Positions 22,156-33,760 of a DNA stretch of 64,000 nt are shown here, in pieces. Position 1 is the stretch's first letter. Each line of letters opens with the position of its first letter. The notes beneath the pieces are model-generated. The model had not been told where the DNA came from. It did no database searches and worked only from the letters and a program-made list of their open reading frames with translations. The DNA is from Coccinella septempunctata. Lineage: Eukaryota; Arthropoda; Insecta; Coleoptera; Coccinellidae. The position numbers and the translations under genes were made by a program. The DNA is taken from positions 29,788,001 to 29,852,000 of the forward strand of contig NC_058192.1 of the NCBI RefSeq assembly GCF_907165205.1, in the 5' to 3' direction.

Positions 22156-22750
22156 ATACATAACATACGTCATGCCTCGAATTGTTCTTCCAATAAAAAA
22201 AATTAAAAAACCAGTTCGGTCAAGGTTTGCAGGTTATTTTCATGGATAATAGGATATGTATTATAGAACTCTCTGCTTCTATGTTGTCTCAGGTTATGAG
22301 AGACTTTGAAGATCACTTTCATTCATGGTATTTTATAGAAATTCATTTCTATATAATGAAGAAATTATGAAAAATATCGATTTTTGTCAAAAATAATGTG
22401 TATGAAGCTTATTGATTATTCTGATTATATTTCAACTAGCGTTTTTTTATAAAATATTGCCCAAGCGAAGATTTTTTTTATATACCCTTTTCCTGAATGA
22501 ATGGAATCATACTTGATTTTTTATCTCATTATATTTATCATATTGAAGACCAAAAGATATAGTCTATATAATGCAAGTTAAAAAATGCCTAATTTTTTAT
22601 AAATTGTTTTTCAGGTGGAATCCTTACAATCCAGGTGAAGAGGAATCTGTCATTATTGTGTGTAAATATTTATTTGATTTTTTTTTTCAGTTCAGCCATT
22701 TTTTAATGAAATTCTATTTTTAATCAATTTATGTAATATTCTGCAATAAA
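22156..22750 (+). other. Possible terminal host exons (weak)
   Basis: Two good splice acceptors occur on the plus strand: TTTCTTTCTCCTCTAG at 22156 or just before, and TTGTTTTTCAG ending about 22615. The first candidate exon reads through a basic stretch ('MPRIVLPIKKIKKPVRS'); the second reads 'WNPYNPGEEESVIIV' if joined in phase. AATAAA follows at about 22745. Together this resembles the 3' end of a gene, but the donor between them is weak and no protein family was recognised. It could equally be chance. Confidence 0.25.
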
Positions 22751-23216
22751 ATACACATACAGACCGATTCTTAAATGATGAAAATTGAACTCTCTTCTTG
22801 CATAGTAGGTTTATTTTGCACAAGTATCTATATCTGTACAGGGTAATAGACGATTGTCGTGCTTAAGTTTGGTTTCTTCAATTATCAGTTCTACTAATTC
22901 GATCTGAAATATTTGCAGTTTGGGGCTGCAGTTACTTATATGAAAAAGAGGCAACAAATTATTTATATTTCTTATAAAACACTCTATTATTTTCTTTTGG
23001 GCTTTCCGAAAACTTATATACCCAAAACTTGTTTATCTGTTGATATGTGATTCTACTGTTCGACGTGGGATGAAATCAAAGTTCATAAAAAGTAGTTCTT
23101 TATTACTGAATTGTAAATTTTTCGTATTCTATTTCGAAAACTAGATAACTGTAGTCAAGGTTTTTAAATTTAAAATTCGCGCCGCAATTCTATGTTGAAG
23201 TTGGCAACGCGCTAGT
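22751..23216. other. Unassigned DNA
   Basis: No feature was recognised. Confidence 0.35.
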
Positions 23217-23976
23217 TATGGAGAGTAGAGAGAAGGAGAACGATCGCTGCTTTGAGACCACAGATTTTTTGTCCCCTAAAATATGTACCAATATGGTAGT
23301 TCATGTTTTTGCCAATAGGCGCGCTGGCCATCACGAGAGTGCGAAATTTTGATTTACACAAATCAAATTGTAGTTGGCTCGTTGGCTGAGTGAACTGTTT
23401 CCCTGGTGACAGATGATAGGAATATTATTATTGTCGATTTTTGATAAGAGAACAACATATGACCATGGTGAAATGTTGAAGCGTGCGCTAGTATAAGAGT
23501 GTTTTGGCATCGGAAAGAAAAGGAGAAGAGATAAAATTTCCGAGAGCATTTTTGAGAGAAAATTGGAAAAAACCTTATCTCAAGAATCAACTCCCAATCA
23601 ATTTGTGTGTCAAGAGCACTTTTGCGATGAAGATATCAAAAAGATGATGGATTCATTATAAACGAAATCGAAATTGTCATCCCTCGTGAGAAGTTGACTC
23701 TTCTGAATAAGAATATTTAACCAATAAAACTACATGGTTCAGAAGTAAATATTCTTGAACAATTTTGTTGGCATAACATAATATGTGGTTTATATCGGTT
23801 CTCAGCTGAGTATTGGCAAAAGAATCTACTCTAATACCTAAGTGATAAATCTGAGACTGCTACCTTTTGTTGTCTTGATGTGTACTACTCCTCACTACTG
23901 ATTTATATAATTTTGAAGATTAGTAAACCAACTAACATAGCTGCTTTCAATAAACAATGATAAACAAAAGTAGGTA

Positions 23977-25191
23977 TCCTTCATTCACTTTTATTTTAGC
24001 AGTCGGTTGGCCATGGAAATTTGACACATTTCACTCTGTATAGTACGAAAATGTGGGGTTATGAAGCTTGTCAAAACATTTTTGGGTTTTAAATCAACGC
24101 TATGTTGCCTGTTCTACGTAAAAGTTTCTGTTATTACGTATTTTATCACAATGTCGAATCTCTTCGGAAAATATGTGACGAACATAATTGAAGTTTATAC
24201 AAACTGATTGAAGGCATACCAAATCCTGTTATTTGCATGGAAAATACAGGAGATCAGTATAATATCATAATATGCACTAGCTTGAGGAGAGTTCGTTATC
24301 TTCTTTGGCTAAAGTTTTAATACGTTACATCAGTTGTAGATTTCAAAAATATTAACCTGAGAGTGAAATGCATATGATGCAGTAGTTGGGAATAGGTATT
24401 TCCCAAAGGAATTAACAGATAATTACAAGAATGTTAAATTCTTCAACAGAAATCACCTTGCTTGCATCAATATAAGTAAAAGCAATTGAAGGAAGTTTCA
24501 AGTTAAAGATGAACTTCACCTTTGAACAAAAATTTCACATGAATAAACAAGTAACAGGGCAACTTGCGTGTATTTGTGGCTATTCATCTTAATACATTGA
24601 TATAATAATAATAATAATAATTAGGTATTTATTGGTACCTTAAGACATTTACATTGTATAGGACAAGTCAAATGATAAATAGAAAAATCCATTTGGGGAA
24701 CTTATTCTACGATGACATTTATCGAAAATCCTGTAGAAAACGAAAATTCACTCAAACATAAAATTCTCAAATGCCACCACTTTTTTGGGTCTCCCAATAG
24801 AAGGAAATTCTTTGTCATCCTCTTCATTCACAATCTTTCTGATTGTGTAAATATTCAGCTGAAATGTAAGTCGTTTAGATTCAAATTAAACATTATATAA
24901 ATTCTTACATTGAATATGTTCGCTACCGTCTGACGTATTGTGGATTTTAGAATATCAGGGTATTCGAATGAGCGGACCTGAATTCTAAATAGCACTTCCT
25001 GAAACCCTGTCTCTTTTTTCAGTCACTTTCGGCATTTTCGTAATAAAAATTGATATTAGTTGTGGCCGTGGCAACGGCGTTATGACATTAACGACATTTC
25101 ATGAGTACCAACCTTACTTCGTTCTAGTTACAAAAACTTGAGAAAATTATTTCATGGCCAACCGACTGCTAAAATAAATTTGAATGAAGTA
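23977..25191 (+). mobile_element. F repeat, copy B (most complete)
   Basis: About 1.2 kb between inverted ends (TTCATTCACTTTTATTTTAG and CTAAAATAAATTTGAATGAA), each followed inward by the GTCGGTTGGCCATG core. E1 has an empty TA site at the equivalent place (about 4132), which proves insertion. There is no intact ORF. One segment translates to 'TIRKIVNEEDDKEFPSIGRP' in the inverse copy at 53260, reminiscent of a transposase helix-turn-helix linker, so the family is probably a Tc1/mariner-like relic. Confidence 0.7.
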
Positions 25192-25360
25192 TACAATTTT
25201 TTTGATCAGTGATTTCTTTTGAATTTCATTGATTTCGACTTGCATTTTATTGCATATAATTCAGAGAACTCATTTTCAATATAGATTTGAAGAAAGGTAT
25301 TTGAAAAATCATCAGAAAAACCACGATGACACATAACCTTAAATAAAACGAAGGCTGTTC

Positions 25361-25403
25361 CATGTTCCATAGCCTACTAGAGTTAGAACTTCTAGTAGGC
25401 TAT
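25361..25403. mobile_element. Micro-palindrome insertion (43 bp) in E2
   Basis: Perfect 15-bp arms CCATAGCCTACTAGA (25367-25381) and its inverse (25391-25405) with a 9-nt loop. The sister E1 reads straight through (4346-4360). Direct repeats GGCTGTTC lie at 25353-25360 and 25404-25411. Confidence 0.65.
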
Positions 25404-25537
25404 GGCTGTTCATTTCAAATTGACGCTTGAATCCCCACCCCTTATCGATACCCGCTGTAATCGCAGCGACACCTATCCTACGTTTCCCGTTTTCGGGGAC
25501 ACATTTTTAGTACGTCGATCGTTCTCCTTCTCTCTAC

Positions 25538-25555
25538 CAAAGAGGTTACTCTTTG
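25538..25555. mobile_element. Micro-palindrome insertion (18 bp) in E2
   Basis: CAAAGAG-GTTA-CTCTTTG inside the right terminal repeat of E2. It is absent from the left end and from E1. Flanked by TCTCTAC on both sides (7 bp; an eighth base seems lost on the left). Nearly the same hairpin, CAAAGAG-TTA-CTCTTTG, is at 39568. Confidence 0.65.
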
Positions 25556-25610
25556 TCTCTACTCTCCATAGCGCTAGCTGTCGGCTGTCGATGATCGCGT
25601 CATAGTTTTA

Positions 25611-26525
25611 CATAGACCATATTAGTGAGGTTAGAATCACTCAATTGGCGGGAGATCCATATTCAAATTTTTTTACATAGGAATCGACTTTAAGATGGAA
25701 TATCGCTAGCTAGAAGTAAATGTTAATATAAAGACATGCAAAATTGGGTGCCGCAATTATTAGAGGTTGTTTCCAAGTACATTTTACATCACAAAATACT
25801 TTTATATGTCCTAAAATCAAAATTGAACACATTATTATACGGTATATATCCGTATGTCGTAGATCATTTCTGCTATACGTCAATCATGAACCGTAACCAT
25901 TGAACTAAAGACTTTAGTTCAATGACCGTAACAAAGAAAATGACATGCTACGCTTGCGCGTTAGAATGATGTCAGCTTCAGAGGTTAGAAACGAAATGAA
26001 GCTACGACAAACTTCCATGGATCTTGCTGACCAATTTTATATTGATCCATTATTAAAAAAATATACCATTTTATTACGAAATTTTGTTTTCAACTGGTTA
26101 AGAAAGGATCATAGAACACATTCCAACAGAAATAAATCTTAAGAAATTCGCTAAAATATCCAAAAACAGGCGAGAAGTACGCGGCATTTTTAGTCCCATA
26201 AGAAATGCATAGGGAATTCAGGGACCAGATCCACGGATGGATCGCGATTCAAATTTCCCGCCTAACCTCACTAATATGGTCTATAGACATAGAGACATGG
26301 ACTGTGCTTTCCCTTTATATCTATGCATGAAATACGGTCAAAAAAAGTGACAGAGAGAAAAACACGTCGGGAATGCAGTTGTCTTTTTCTAGAATTTTGA
26401 TTGGTCTACACTCACCTCTATGTGAACAAAAAAGAGAAAGGTAATGTCCCGACGAGCTTTTCTCTCTTTCTAATAAATAGCCAATTTCATGCTGGCATTG
26501 CTCAGTCCATGTCTCTATGTCTATG
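25611..26525. mobile_element. Composite of two hAT-type MITEs within one 8-bp duplication
   Basis: The unit is flanked by TAGTTTTA at 25603-25610 and 26526-26533. Inside lie two foldback elements. MITE A (25611 to about 26285) has ends CATAGACCATATTAGTGAGG and its inverse. MITE B (about 26282-26525) has ends ATAGACATAGAGACATGG and its inverse. A's right end and B's left end overlap by about 4 bp, and no duplication separates them. A solo copy of B is at 52880-53123. Confidence 0.75.
25898..25924. mobile_element. Micro-palindrome (27 bp) with perfect 8-bp duplication
   Basis: CATTGAACTAAAG, one A, then the exact inverse. ACCGTAAC at 25890-25897 is repeated at 25925-25932. It lies within MITE A of the composite. 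Confidence 0.8.
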
Positions 26526-26533
26526 TAGTTTTA

Positions 26534-26972
26534 GTTGGTCACAGAAGTGGCGGGTGGCAGAGTCGACATATGTTACGTTCTGTTGTATCTTGAATGCTAG
26601 GAATAAAAGTGAAGAAAATTATGTTGATGTTTTATTCAAGAAGCCCCTGCTGGCCCTATAATTATTCAGATGTGGGATTTTGAAGTATGTATTTTTAAGT
26701 TTGTGTTAGAAAATGGAAAAAAAAGGTCACGTGTGAGCCGTATATGGCTACCAGTCCCGATTTTCCTTACTCCCCCCTGCTTTTTTCTGAAATCTATTTA
26801 ATCCCGAATTCTCAAATTCACATTGAATTATGGAAGAGTGATTTGAACTATCATCAACTGCTATATTTTCCACCCGGAGTATGGGGGAGTGGTGTTGATA
26901 TGGTTTAAATTTATTGTGGAATTGAATAACCGAGTCCTCCCGCTTTTCATTCCAGAAAAAAGAATGGCAGCC
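26534..26972. other. Unassigned DNA
   Basis: No gene or repeat was recognised. Confidence 0.35.
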
Positions 26973-27838
26973 TGATAGCGTTTTCTATTGGAAAAACTAG
27001 TTCTGCACTGAGTGCACTCGAATATTATTTCCGTGCTGTCAAAGAGCACATCTAGTGCAGCTCCAACAGAACATACGAAAGCGAAATTTGAACGGGTCGA
27101 TTATAGATAGAAAAGAAATCTATGGGTTCCATGTCATTTTGCCTTGTTTGTTGTGGGCCAGTTTGCCCTTTTTGAAATAAAAAATGGAAAATGTTTTAGT
27201 ACTCATTTTCAGATTCAATCAAGAAATAATTTCTACAAATGAAGCAGTTGAAGAAGAAAATACCGATCATGTTTTCAAATCATGAAACTAGTAAGTGCGC
27301 GACTTCAGATTAATTTCATTTTCGCAATTCATTTATTTATTTTATATATTTATTTTTGAACGGATAATTAGAATACTTCCATTTGATACTCAGCATCAGT
27401 CCTCTTGTGAACAACGTCTGTAAGAAATTTTTCTATTTTCGGAGTGTCCTTCTGTTTAGATGAAACTGCTAAATATTCGAGCTCATGTTCACTATTAGCA
27501 AATGGAAATAACAAATCCATAACAGCAAAAATATCTTCACTGTTCATGACGACAAAAGTTGCAAAACAGTACTAAACAATATCCTGAAAATGTTTTTCAA
27601 ATTTTCAACATAAATTGAATTTTAAAATTATATCATTAATTGTGTCAGTGTTTTGAATCCAACCGAATTGCACCAACACTGGCACGAGCTCTAAGACCTC
27701 GTGTCGAAAAATGCGCACTGAGTGCATATGGTGCGGAACCAGTTTTCCAAAAGAACATGACTTTTTGCACTCGGAACACCAATAGAACATAAAAACTGCA
27801 ACAGTGCAGCACTAGTTTTACCAATAGAAAACGCTATG
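26973..27838. mobile_element. Terminal-inverted-repeat element of unknown superfamily
   Basis: About 866 bp with inverted ends TAGCGTTTTCTATTGG... and ...CCAATAGAAAACGCTA and further matching subterminal sequence (AACTAGTTCTGCACTGAGTGC / GTGCAGCACTAGTTTT). TGA occurs on both flanks, but a 3-bp match is weak. No transposase. Confidence 0.55.
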
Positions 27839-28276
27839 AGAATCGTAAAAAAGAAGAAAGAAAACATGACTACAATCATTACTATTGTAATGATGTTTTC
27901 TTTCTTACGATTCTCGGGCTGATTTTCAGGAATAAAATAAAGAAGGTGATGTCTTTCTACGATAACATCGCAGTCATAGGCAAATTTTGTCGCTTTAACC
28001 AGAGATCGCTGTGTTTATGGTTGTCTGCAAGGTCAGTTCCGTGTGATTTGATAGATAGATTGATATCACAAGGGGATTCACTCTGTCATTTGACGGGACG
28101 GAATGACGTTAAATGTTCCTGGTTAGTGGTATGGGATGAAAAACGTTGGGTAAGATTTCTCCTTGAATGTAGTGAACTCTAGCATGCAGTATTATTGACG
28201 CGTAGCTTCTCCCCAACTTCAAATTCTATCAATCAGATCTTGCGCTGCAAATTGGCAAAGGGAAACCTTCTTGATA
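27839..28276. other. Spacer with an imperfect 78-bp hairpin
   Basis: 27838-27915 folds back on itself (AGAATCGTAA...GAAAGAAAACAT paired with ATGTTTTCTTTC...TTACGATTCT), abutting the preceding element. No gene was recognised in the rest. Confidence 0.4.
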
Positions 28277-29175
28277 CGTACTCCATTTGGGGGCCTTGAC
28301 GATGACAAATTGGCTAGCTCAATTCAGATCGTAACACTGGTCGATATTCATATCGTCGGGTGGTATGCATCTGAATTTATCCTCATTATTTTATTCATTG
28401 CCTCCCTGTTTAGGCGTGATCATTCTTTATTATTGTACCGCCGGCATCGTACTCTGCCGCGAACCGAGCGCGTCTCAGACTTCTCATCATACCAAAGAGT
28501 AACAACAAGAGGTTTCACTACGCCGATTTACAAGGGAAGATCGAATGCATGGAATTTCAACCTTGAAGTGGGGAGACGCTACGCGCCAGCAATATTGCGC
28601 TCAGATTCACTACAGTCAAACGAGAATCTGGGCGACCAATCAGATTGGGACTTGCGAACAGAACGAACATCTGCTTTCGTTTTCGTCCCTCCACTAAACC
28701 AAGGAACATTCAAGGGCATTGAAACGCAACCGGCCAAAATGATAGAGTGAATCCTCTTGTTGATACTCTTTGATCATACGTCCGACGTTCGCAAAAGCGA
28801 ACCGGCGTACTGAATACTGAATTAGAGAAAATATGGGACATATGCTATTGTCTTCGTCTTGGTTTCTATCTGGGGGGGATTGAATCGGATACCGTTTCAT
28901 GTTGGATGGCGCTGTGGGTAAATAATACCCACTAGAACATGACAACATTGAATAAAGTTCCATCAATTCCAAACGTTCTCCACCGTGGAAAAATGCTATG
29001 TTGCTCTGATGAGGCCAAATGAGGCCGAAACCATGGTCAGCATCTGCTTTTCTTCGGTGGAGCGTACTCCATTTGGGGGCCTTGACGATGACAAATTGGC
29101 TAGCTCAATTCAGATCGTAACACTGGTCGATATTCATATCGTCGGGTGGTATGCATCTGAATTTATCCTCATTAC
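28277..29175. repeat. K repeat family, two direct copies
   Basis: About 112 bp starting 'TACTCCATTTGGGGGCCTTG' at 28277-28388 recur almost exactly at 29062-29175. A third, palindromic version at 61464-61770 is a clear insertion. Sequence between the copies is richer in GC than its surroundings but contains no recognised protein; the open frame 28271-28750 is mostly repeat. Confidence 0.6.
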
Positions 29176-29699
29176 TTCTTGATACTCTTTAGTTTTATTA
29201 CTGCAAGGAGAATAAGGGAAGATAACCCTTGCCCTTATCAAAATATTGTTCGATATGGAGAAAATAATTATTTTATGGAAAGTACCACTTGATTGGGTAC
29301 GGCTTATCCCACCAAACCTCGATTAATATGTCCATATGGGTGAATATCTAACAATCTGAGTAATATAACCATAAATCCAAATTCACAATTTACACATATC
29401 TCTTACCAGATGGGTACGTAGGCTTCATCGCACATGTTATTGAAATAATGAACAGCAAAAATTATGATTTCAATGATAATTAGTCATTTTGAATTGAAAT
29501 AGGGAATTCTTGATTGCAAACAAATTTTTATCATTACCTAGGCAAATTTTGTTAAATATTTTTCATTATATCATTCTGAAAACCCTATCATAACTGAGTA
29601 TCGAAATTCACCCTTTGTCCTTGAGGCCGCACCTTAAGAAGTTTTACGGTGTGCTGAGATTTATCTTGTCTATGGCTGAGATAATTTATTATTTATTTT
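29176..29699. other. Unassigned DNA
   Basis: No feature was recognised. Confidence 0.35.
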
Positions 29700-29908
29700 A
29701 GGTCCTTTCGTTTGTATAAAAGTGTAGCACTTTTCTACACTCGATTTGATTTATACCAGTGTAGAGGAAGTGTAGTTTATCTACACATAGTCAAAAGGAG
29801 ATGTAGATAAACTACACCTCCTCTGCACTGGTGTAAGTTCAATCAGCAAACGAATACTAAAATCGAGTGTAGAAAAGTGCTACACTTTTTATGCAAACGA
29901 AAGGACCT
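29700..29908. mobile_element. Palindromic MITE, about 209 bp
   Basis: Ends AGGTCCTTTCGTTTG and the exact inverse. The whole element folds on itself through repeated AGTGTAG...CTACACT segments. The flanks do not give a convincing duplication. It was probably derived from two terminal repeats joined head to head. Confidence 0.6.
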
Positions 29909-30086
29909 TTTCTTTGAAGATACGAGCAACGATTGCTTCGTGACAATAGATGTCAGTGTTTGAAAGTTTTCAGTAAATACTTAAGTTTTTCCCGTGTTCC
30001 TGTTTGCAGAATGGTATTATAAAAAATATCCTTCATTACACGTCCAGAAAGGCTTTTTCTGTGCTTGCACGAGTTCCCGTGTTCGG

Positions 30087-30110
30087 CAGAGACAAGAGAT
30101 TTTCTCTATG
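30087..30110. mobile_element. Micro-palindrome (24 bp) with perfect 8-bp duplication
   Basis: CAGAGACAAGAGA...TCTCTATG, imperfect arms. GTGTTCGG at 30079-30086 is repeated at 30111-30118. Close relatives, inverted, lie at 36905 and 40481. Confidence 0.8.
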
Positions 30111-30151
30111 GTGTTCGGTTTCGTCTCCCACGGAAACTCATCGCGCACACG

Positions 30152-30199
30152 CCAGAGATATAGAATATATCTCTCGCCAGAGATATAGAATATATCTCT
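30152..30199. mobile_element. Double micro-palindrome (48 bp) with perfect 8-bp duplication
   Basis: Two tandem copies of CAGAGATATAGAATATATCTCT joined by CGC and ending in G. GCACACGC at 30144-30151 is repeated at 30200-30207. The same arm sequence (CAGAGATATAGAAT) forms the single palindrome at 32987. Confidence 0.85.
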
Positions 30200-30972
30200 G
30201 GCACACGCACGGAAACGCCAAAGTTAATCTTTGGAAACGCTTACTTTCTGGACAAGAAATGAAATATACTATTCTATGTTCAAATTTATACTGCCGATAG
30301 AACAATTGGAAAAGTTCATTGTGGGAATATTAGATATGTCACATTTTGAGTAATTCACATTGATATCGCTCCCTACGATATTTGTTGAGGAATGTCTGGA
30401 GCTGGTGGGGGCTGAAATTCCCCTATTGGTTGAAATAAATTCATTATTCGGTCAGCTGCTGAATACTTCTATGTTCAGTTGCCCATGACAATTAGGTATG
30501 CATTAATAAGAATTCATACCATTAAAAGGATCATTAATGGGTGATTTCGTATACGTTGAACGGAGCTACTATTAAGAAGTAGGCGGAAATGGATATTTGA
30601 TGACAAAGGAGACTCATTTCAATTTTCGTTCCTCAAAATAATTGAACGTGGGATTTTTCAGTCATAGGCACAGATAAAACCAGTTACTCGCAAGGCAACA
30701 ACAAAATATCACATTAGAAACCTATGTTTTCAAAGACCAATAGCAAAGATGGTACATTTATTCTCGTTCTCCAGCTTTTTCACGTAAAACCTACTGAAAC
30801 AATATTCGTAAGAAATATGGGTCGTAATTTGAAAATCTTGTTCAATTCGATTAAGCCAACTTCATGATTTCTCATCCTTTTCTTTTTTTATGTTTATTTT
30901 TGTCGTTGTGCTATCTTTTATTCGCCTTATTAAAATGTCAATAAAGTTTTCGCTTATTTTACTTGTATCATT

Positions 30973-33140
30973 TATAATAATAATAATTTATTTGACCATC
31001 AATAAATACATGGTATGTCAAATCGAAAAGAAGTAAAGAAACAAGCACAAATACGTAAAAACAACGCATACAATCTATAAAACAAATATAGTTGACACTG
31101 AAATAGAAATATTACTCAACAATTTTATCTATTTAGAGCAGTATTGAATAAATTCCTCTATGCTATAGAAGCAATTCTCTATGAGGCAGGACTTCAAACC
31201 TCGTCTGAACGACTTGGCGCTCAACCTAGTTAAAGAGCAGGGCAACAAATTATATAACTTAATTCCTGCATGATATGGAGATCGCTCATGGAAAGAGTGA
31301 GGGTGCTTAGGAATATGCAACTTATGCATATTTCTAGTGGAATATTGATGAAACTCTGATCGTTTCGTCAAATTCTCCTTCATATCGTGAACATAGACAA
31401 GTAAATAATATATATAAATAGGTACAAGGAAAAGACAATAAACCATGAGCAATAAGAGCGGGTCTGACGGAAGACCTCGAATCGATGCCAAAGAGCAACC
31501 TCAAAATGCGCTTCTGAACAACGAAGACACTCCTCCAGTCCACAGCCGCCCCCCAGACGACAACATTGTACCGTAGCACCGAGAATATGTTCGAAAAGTA
31601 ATAGGTCAATGCAGCGTCTGTGTCAATAAATTTCTTTATATTGTACAGAGTGTGGTAGCATTTATTAAATTTTTTACAAATTTTATTTATCTCGGCAGAC
31701 CATTTTAAATTACTGTCCAATATAGTGCCGAGAAGGCTGACCTGCGATGATGCCGTTAAAATGCCCCCATTGAGTTTGAGTGATCGCAAAAAAGGCTCCC
31801 TTTATTGATGGAACTCGACTATTGTTGACTTCTCCGAGTTTATGATGAGTTTGTTACGCTCACACCAGTCTATAAATTGAGCAATAACTGTTTGCAATTT
31901 TACTAGTACACGATCACGACACCTATCACTGATCACTATCGTGGTGTCGTCAGCATAAAGGAAAACCCTACCTTCCGTAATAAATTCAGGTAAGTCATTA
32001 ATTAATATTAAAAATAATAAAGGCCCCAACACACTACCCTGTGGGGTGCCAATAGGTACCGCGAAAATGTCGGACCGCTCACCGCTCAATAGTCACAACA
32101 ATCGAGCGATCTTTCAAGAACGATGTCAACCACTGATTCAGGAAATCTCTAACACCCAAATGCTCCATCTTTTTAGACACAAAATCTGCATCAAGTCAAG
32201 ACAATCAAATGCCTTAGGCAGATCGAAGCAGAGCATTATCACAAATTCTCCCCTGTCCATACTTGAGGATATATGTTGCACAATGTCGGCTATCGCCGTG
32301 TTTGTCGATCGGTTTGGCCTAAAGCCGTGTTGAGACTCCGATAGTAACCTACCTCTTTCAAAGAACTTCATAAGCCGACGAGCCATTGTTTTCTCAAAAA
32401 TCTTGGAAAAAATTCCAACCGTTGTAATAGGCCGATAGTTGTTAATATCAGTAGGACTATGCTTTTTAAGCAGAGGAATTGTGCGCCCGGTCTTCAATAT
32501 GTTCGGGAAAAGCACCACTCAACACGGAAGAATTATGATAGCATCCGCAATATGATGACTAATCACATCAACGGAATACTTCAGAACAGACACCGGAATC
32601 TCGTCTACGCCTGTAGAACGCTTATTTGGTAGCGCATTGATTGAAGTTCGTGTATTTCGCCAGGGGGGTGATGGGATCAAAATACATGGATTCGGCGATA
32701 TCATAACATTGTTTCCAATCTTCATTTTTCAACATTTCCTTTAGTTTATAATAGTTTATATATTGTTTTGTTTGCCCTTTATCCAATATATTTCGATTGA
32801 TATTCATTTTGGTACATAATAATATTGGGTAGTGATCCGTGATTAGATTCTGCAAGATAATGCCACTTATATTTGAATTTTCCGGATGCATACCCTTAAC
32901 AAAAAAGTGATCTAAACATGTTCGGCTATCGGTAATCGTGTGTAATCATTTATAAGCGATGTAAATCCGAACGAGCAAGGTATATTCAGAGATATAGAAT
33001 AGATTCTATATCTCTGGGTATATTCCTCTATACAGTAGTCATGTGACAATAAATTTGTGTTTATGTCACCAGTAATAATATGCCTGCTACATTTTTTATC
33101 AAATTCTTCAATTGAACAATGTGGTGATCTATACATAGCA
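30973..33140 (-). pseudogene. CR1/L2-like LINE, degenerate
   Basis: On the minus strand the order is endonuclease remnant (about 33136-32912, 'RHIITGDINTNLLS'), an endonuclease-polymerase linker ('LITDHYPIL', 32891-32622), reverse transcriptase ('NYRPITTVGIFSKIFEK', 'SQHGFRPNRST', 'FDLPKAFDCL', then 'GTPQGSVLGPLLFLILINDLPEF' and catalytic 'YADDTTIVI' near 31950), and a C-terminal region with 'YHAGIKLYNLLP' (31129-31491). Several frameshifts split it. The 3' end is a short (AAT)n stretch followed by TTATTTGACC-like sequence near 30976-30996. 'GSVLGPLLFLI' favours the CR1/L2 group over Jockey. One disruption is a 30-bp micro-palindrome plus its 8-bp duplication at 32987. Confidence 0.7.
32987..33016. 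mobile_element. Micro-palindrome (30 bp) in LINE coding sequence, perfect 8-bp duplication
   Basis: 14-bp arms CAGAGATATAGAAT and inverse, 2-nt centre. GGTATATT at 32979-32986 is repeated at 33017-33024. The 38 extra bases shift the LINE endonuclease frame. Confidence 0.85.
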
Positions 33141-33399
33141 GTATGTTAGAGGTTTCCTCTCTGACATGAGCATTTATATCCAATGCCTTGACCTTCCCTA
33201 TTTCAGCTATTGAGTAGTCGAAATCAATGCTTTATTTTACGTACACTATGTAGAGTTCTATCGTTATTGTTGTACTTACCTCATTGTAAATTTGATCCAT
33301 CCATTTCATTGCTGTATCCCGTTACCGAGAATAAATCTACAAAAAGACACAAAAAGAAAAAAAACTGTCGGTGCGAACAGACTTATAATTTCTTAGGGC
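33141..33399. other. Unassigned spacer between LINE fragments
   Basis: Nothing recognised. Confidence 0.3.
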
Positions 33400-33760
33400 T
33401 AGTTGCTACTGCGTGCCCTGCACTGAATGCAATGATTTGTTATCATTGACGGATTTTAGGGATTGATGCAGTATATCCTTAAAACTGGCCTCCTCTGGTT
33501 TCCGAGTTCCTTCTGTGAATTCGCCTTACAGAGCTATTTTAGGGAGTCTTGTGTCTTACACTCTGTCCTTTAGCATCCAGAATGCCCGTGATGCTGAACT
33601 GAAACGGTTTTGTATTTCCGTGTCCAGGTTAGCCCTAGTATTTATGAAGCTGCCCAAGTATTTGAACTGCTTGACCTGTTCTAGAGTTTCATTCCTGGTT
33701 TCACTCCTGGCTGATATCTGTTTGAAGCCTATCTGGCGGACTTACCAGCTTTTTTTTTAA
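33400..33760 (-). pseudogene. LINE fragment, region after the polymerase
   Basis: On the minus strand around 33655-33545 the translation reads 'KYLGSFINTRANLDTEIQNR' and then 'SRAFWMLKDRV', the block following the polymerase in RTE-like insect LINEs. Stops interrupt it and no catalytic motif remains. Confidence 0.55.

Larger units (their letters stand above)
23217..25570. mobile_element. E2: hAT-like nonautonomous element carrying other insertions
   Basis: Sister of E1, with the same ends (TATGGAGAGTAGAGAG...CTCTCTACTCTCCATA). Flanks GCGCTAGT (23209-23216) and GCGCTAGC (25571-25578) match in 7 of 8 bases. It is 1.2 kb longer than E1 because an F element (23977-25191) inserted at a TA, and it also has two micro-palindromes absent from E1. 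Confidence 0.7.
29909..30972. other. Unassigned DNA with two micro-palindromes
   Basis: The overlapping open frames at 29994-30300 are created partly by the palindromes and show no protein family. Confidence 0.4.

Noticed and set aside
28271..28750. 159-residue ORF as a gene
   Set aside because: Its first part is K repeat, recurring at 29062, and the rest has no recognised domain.
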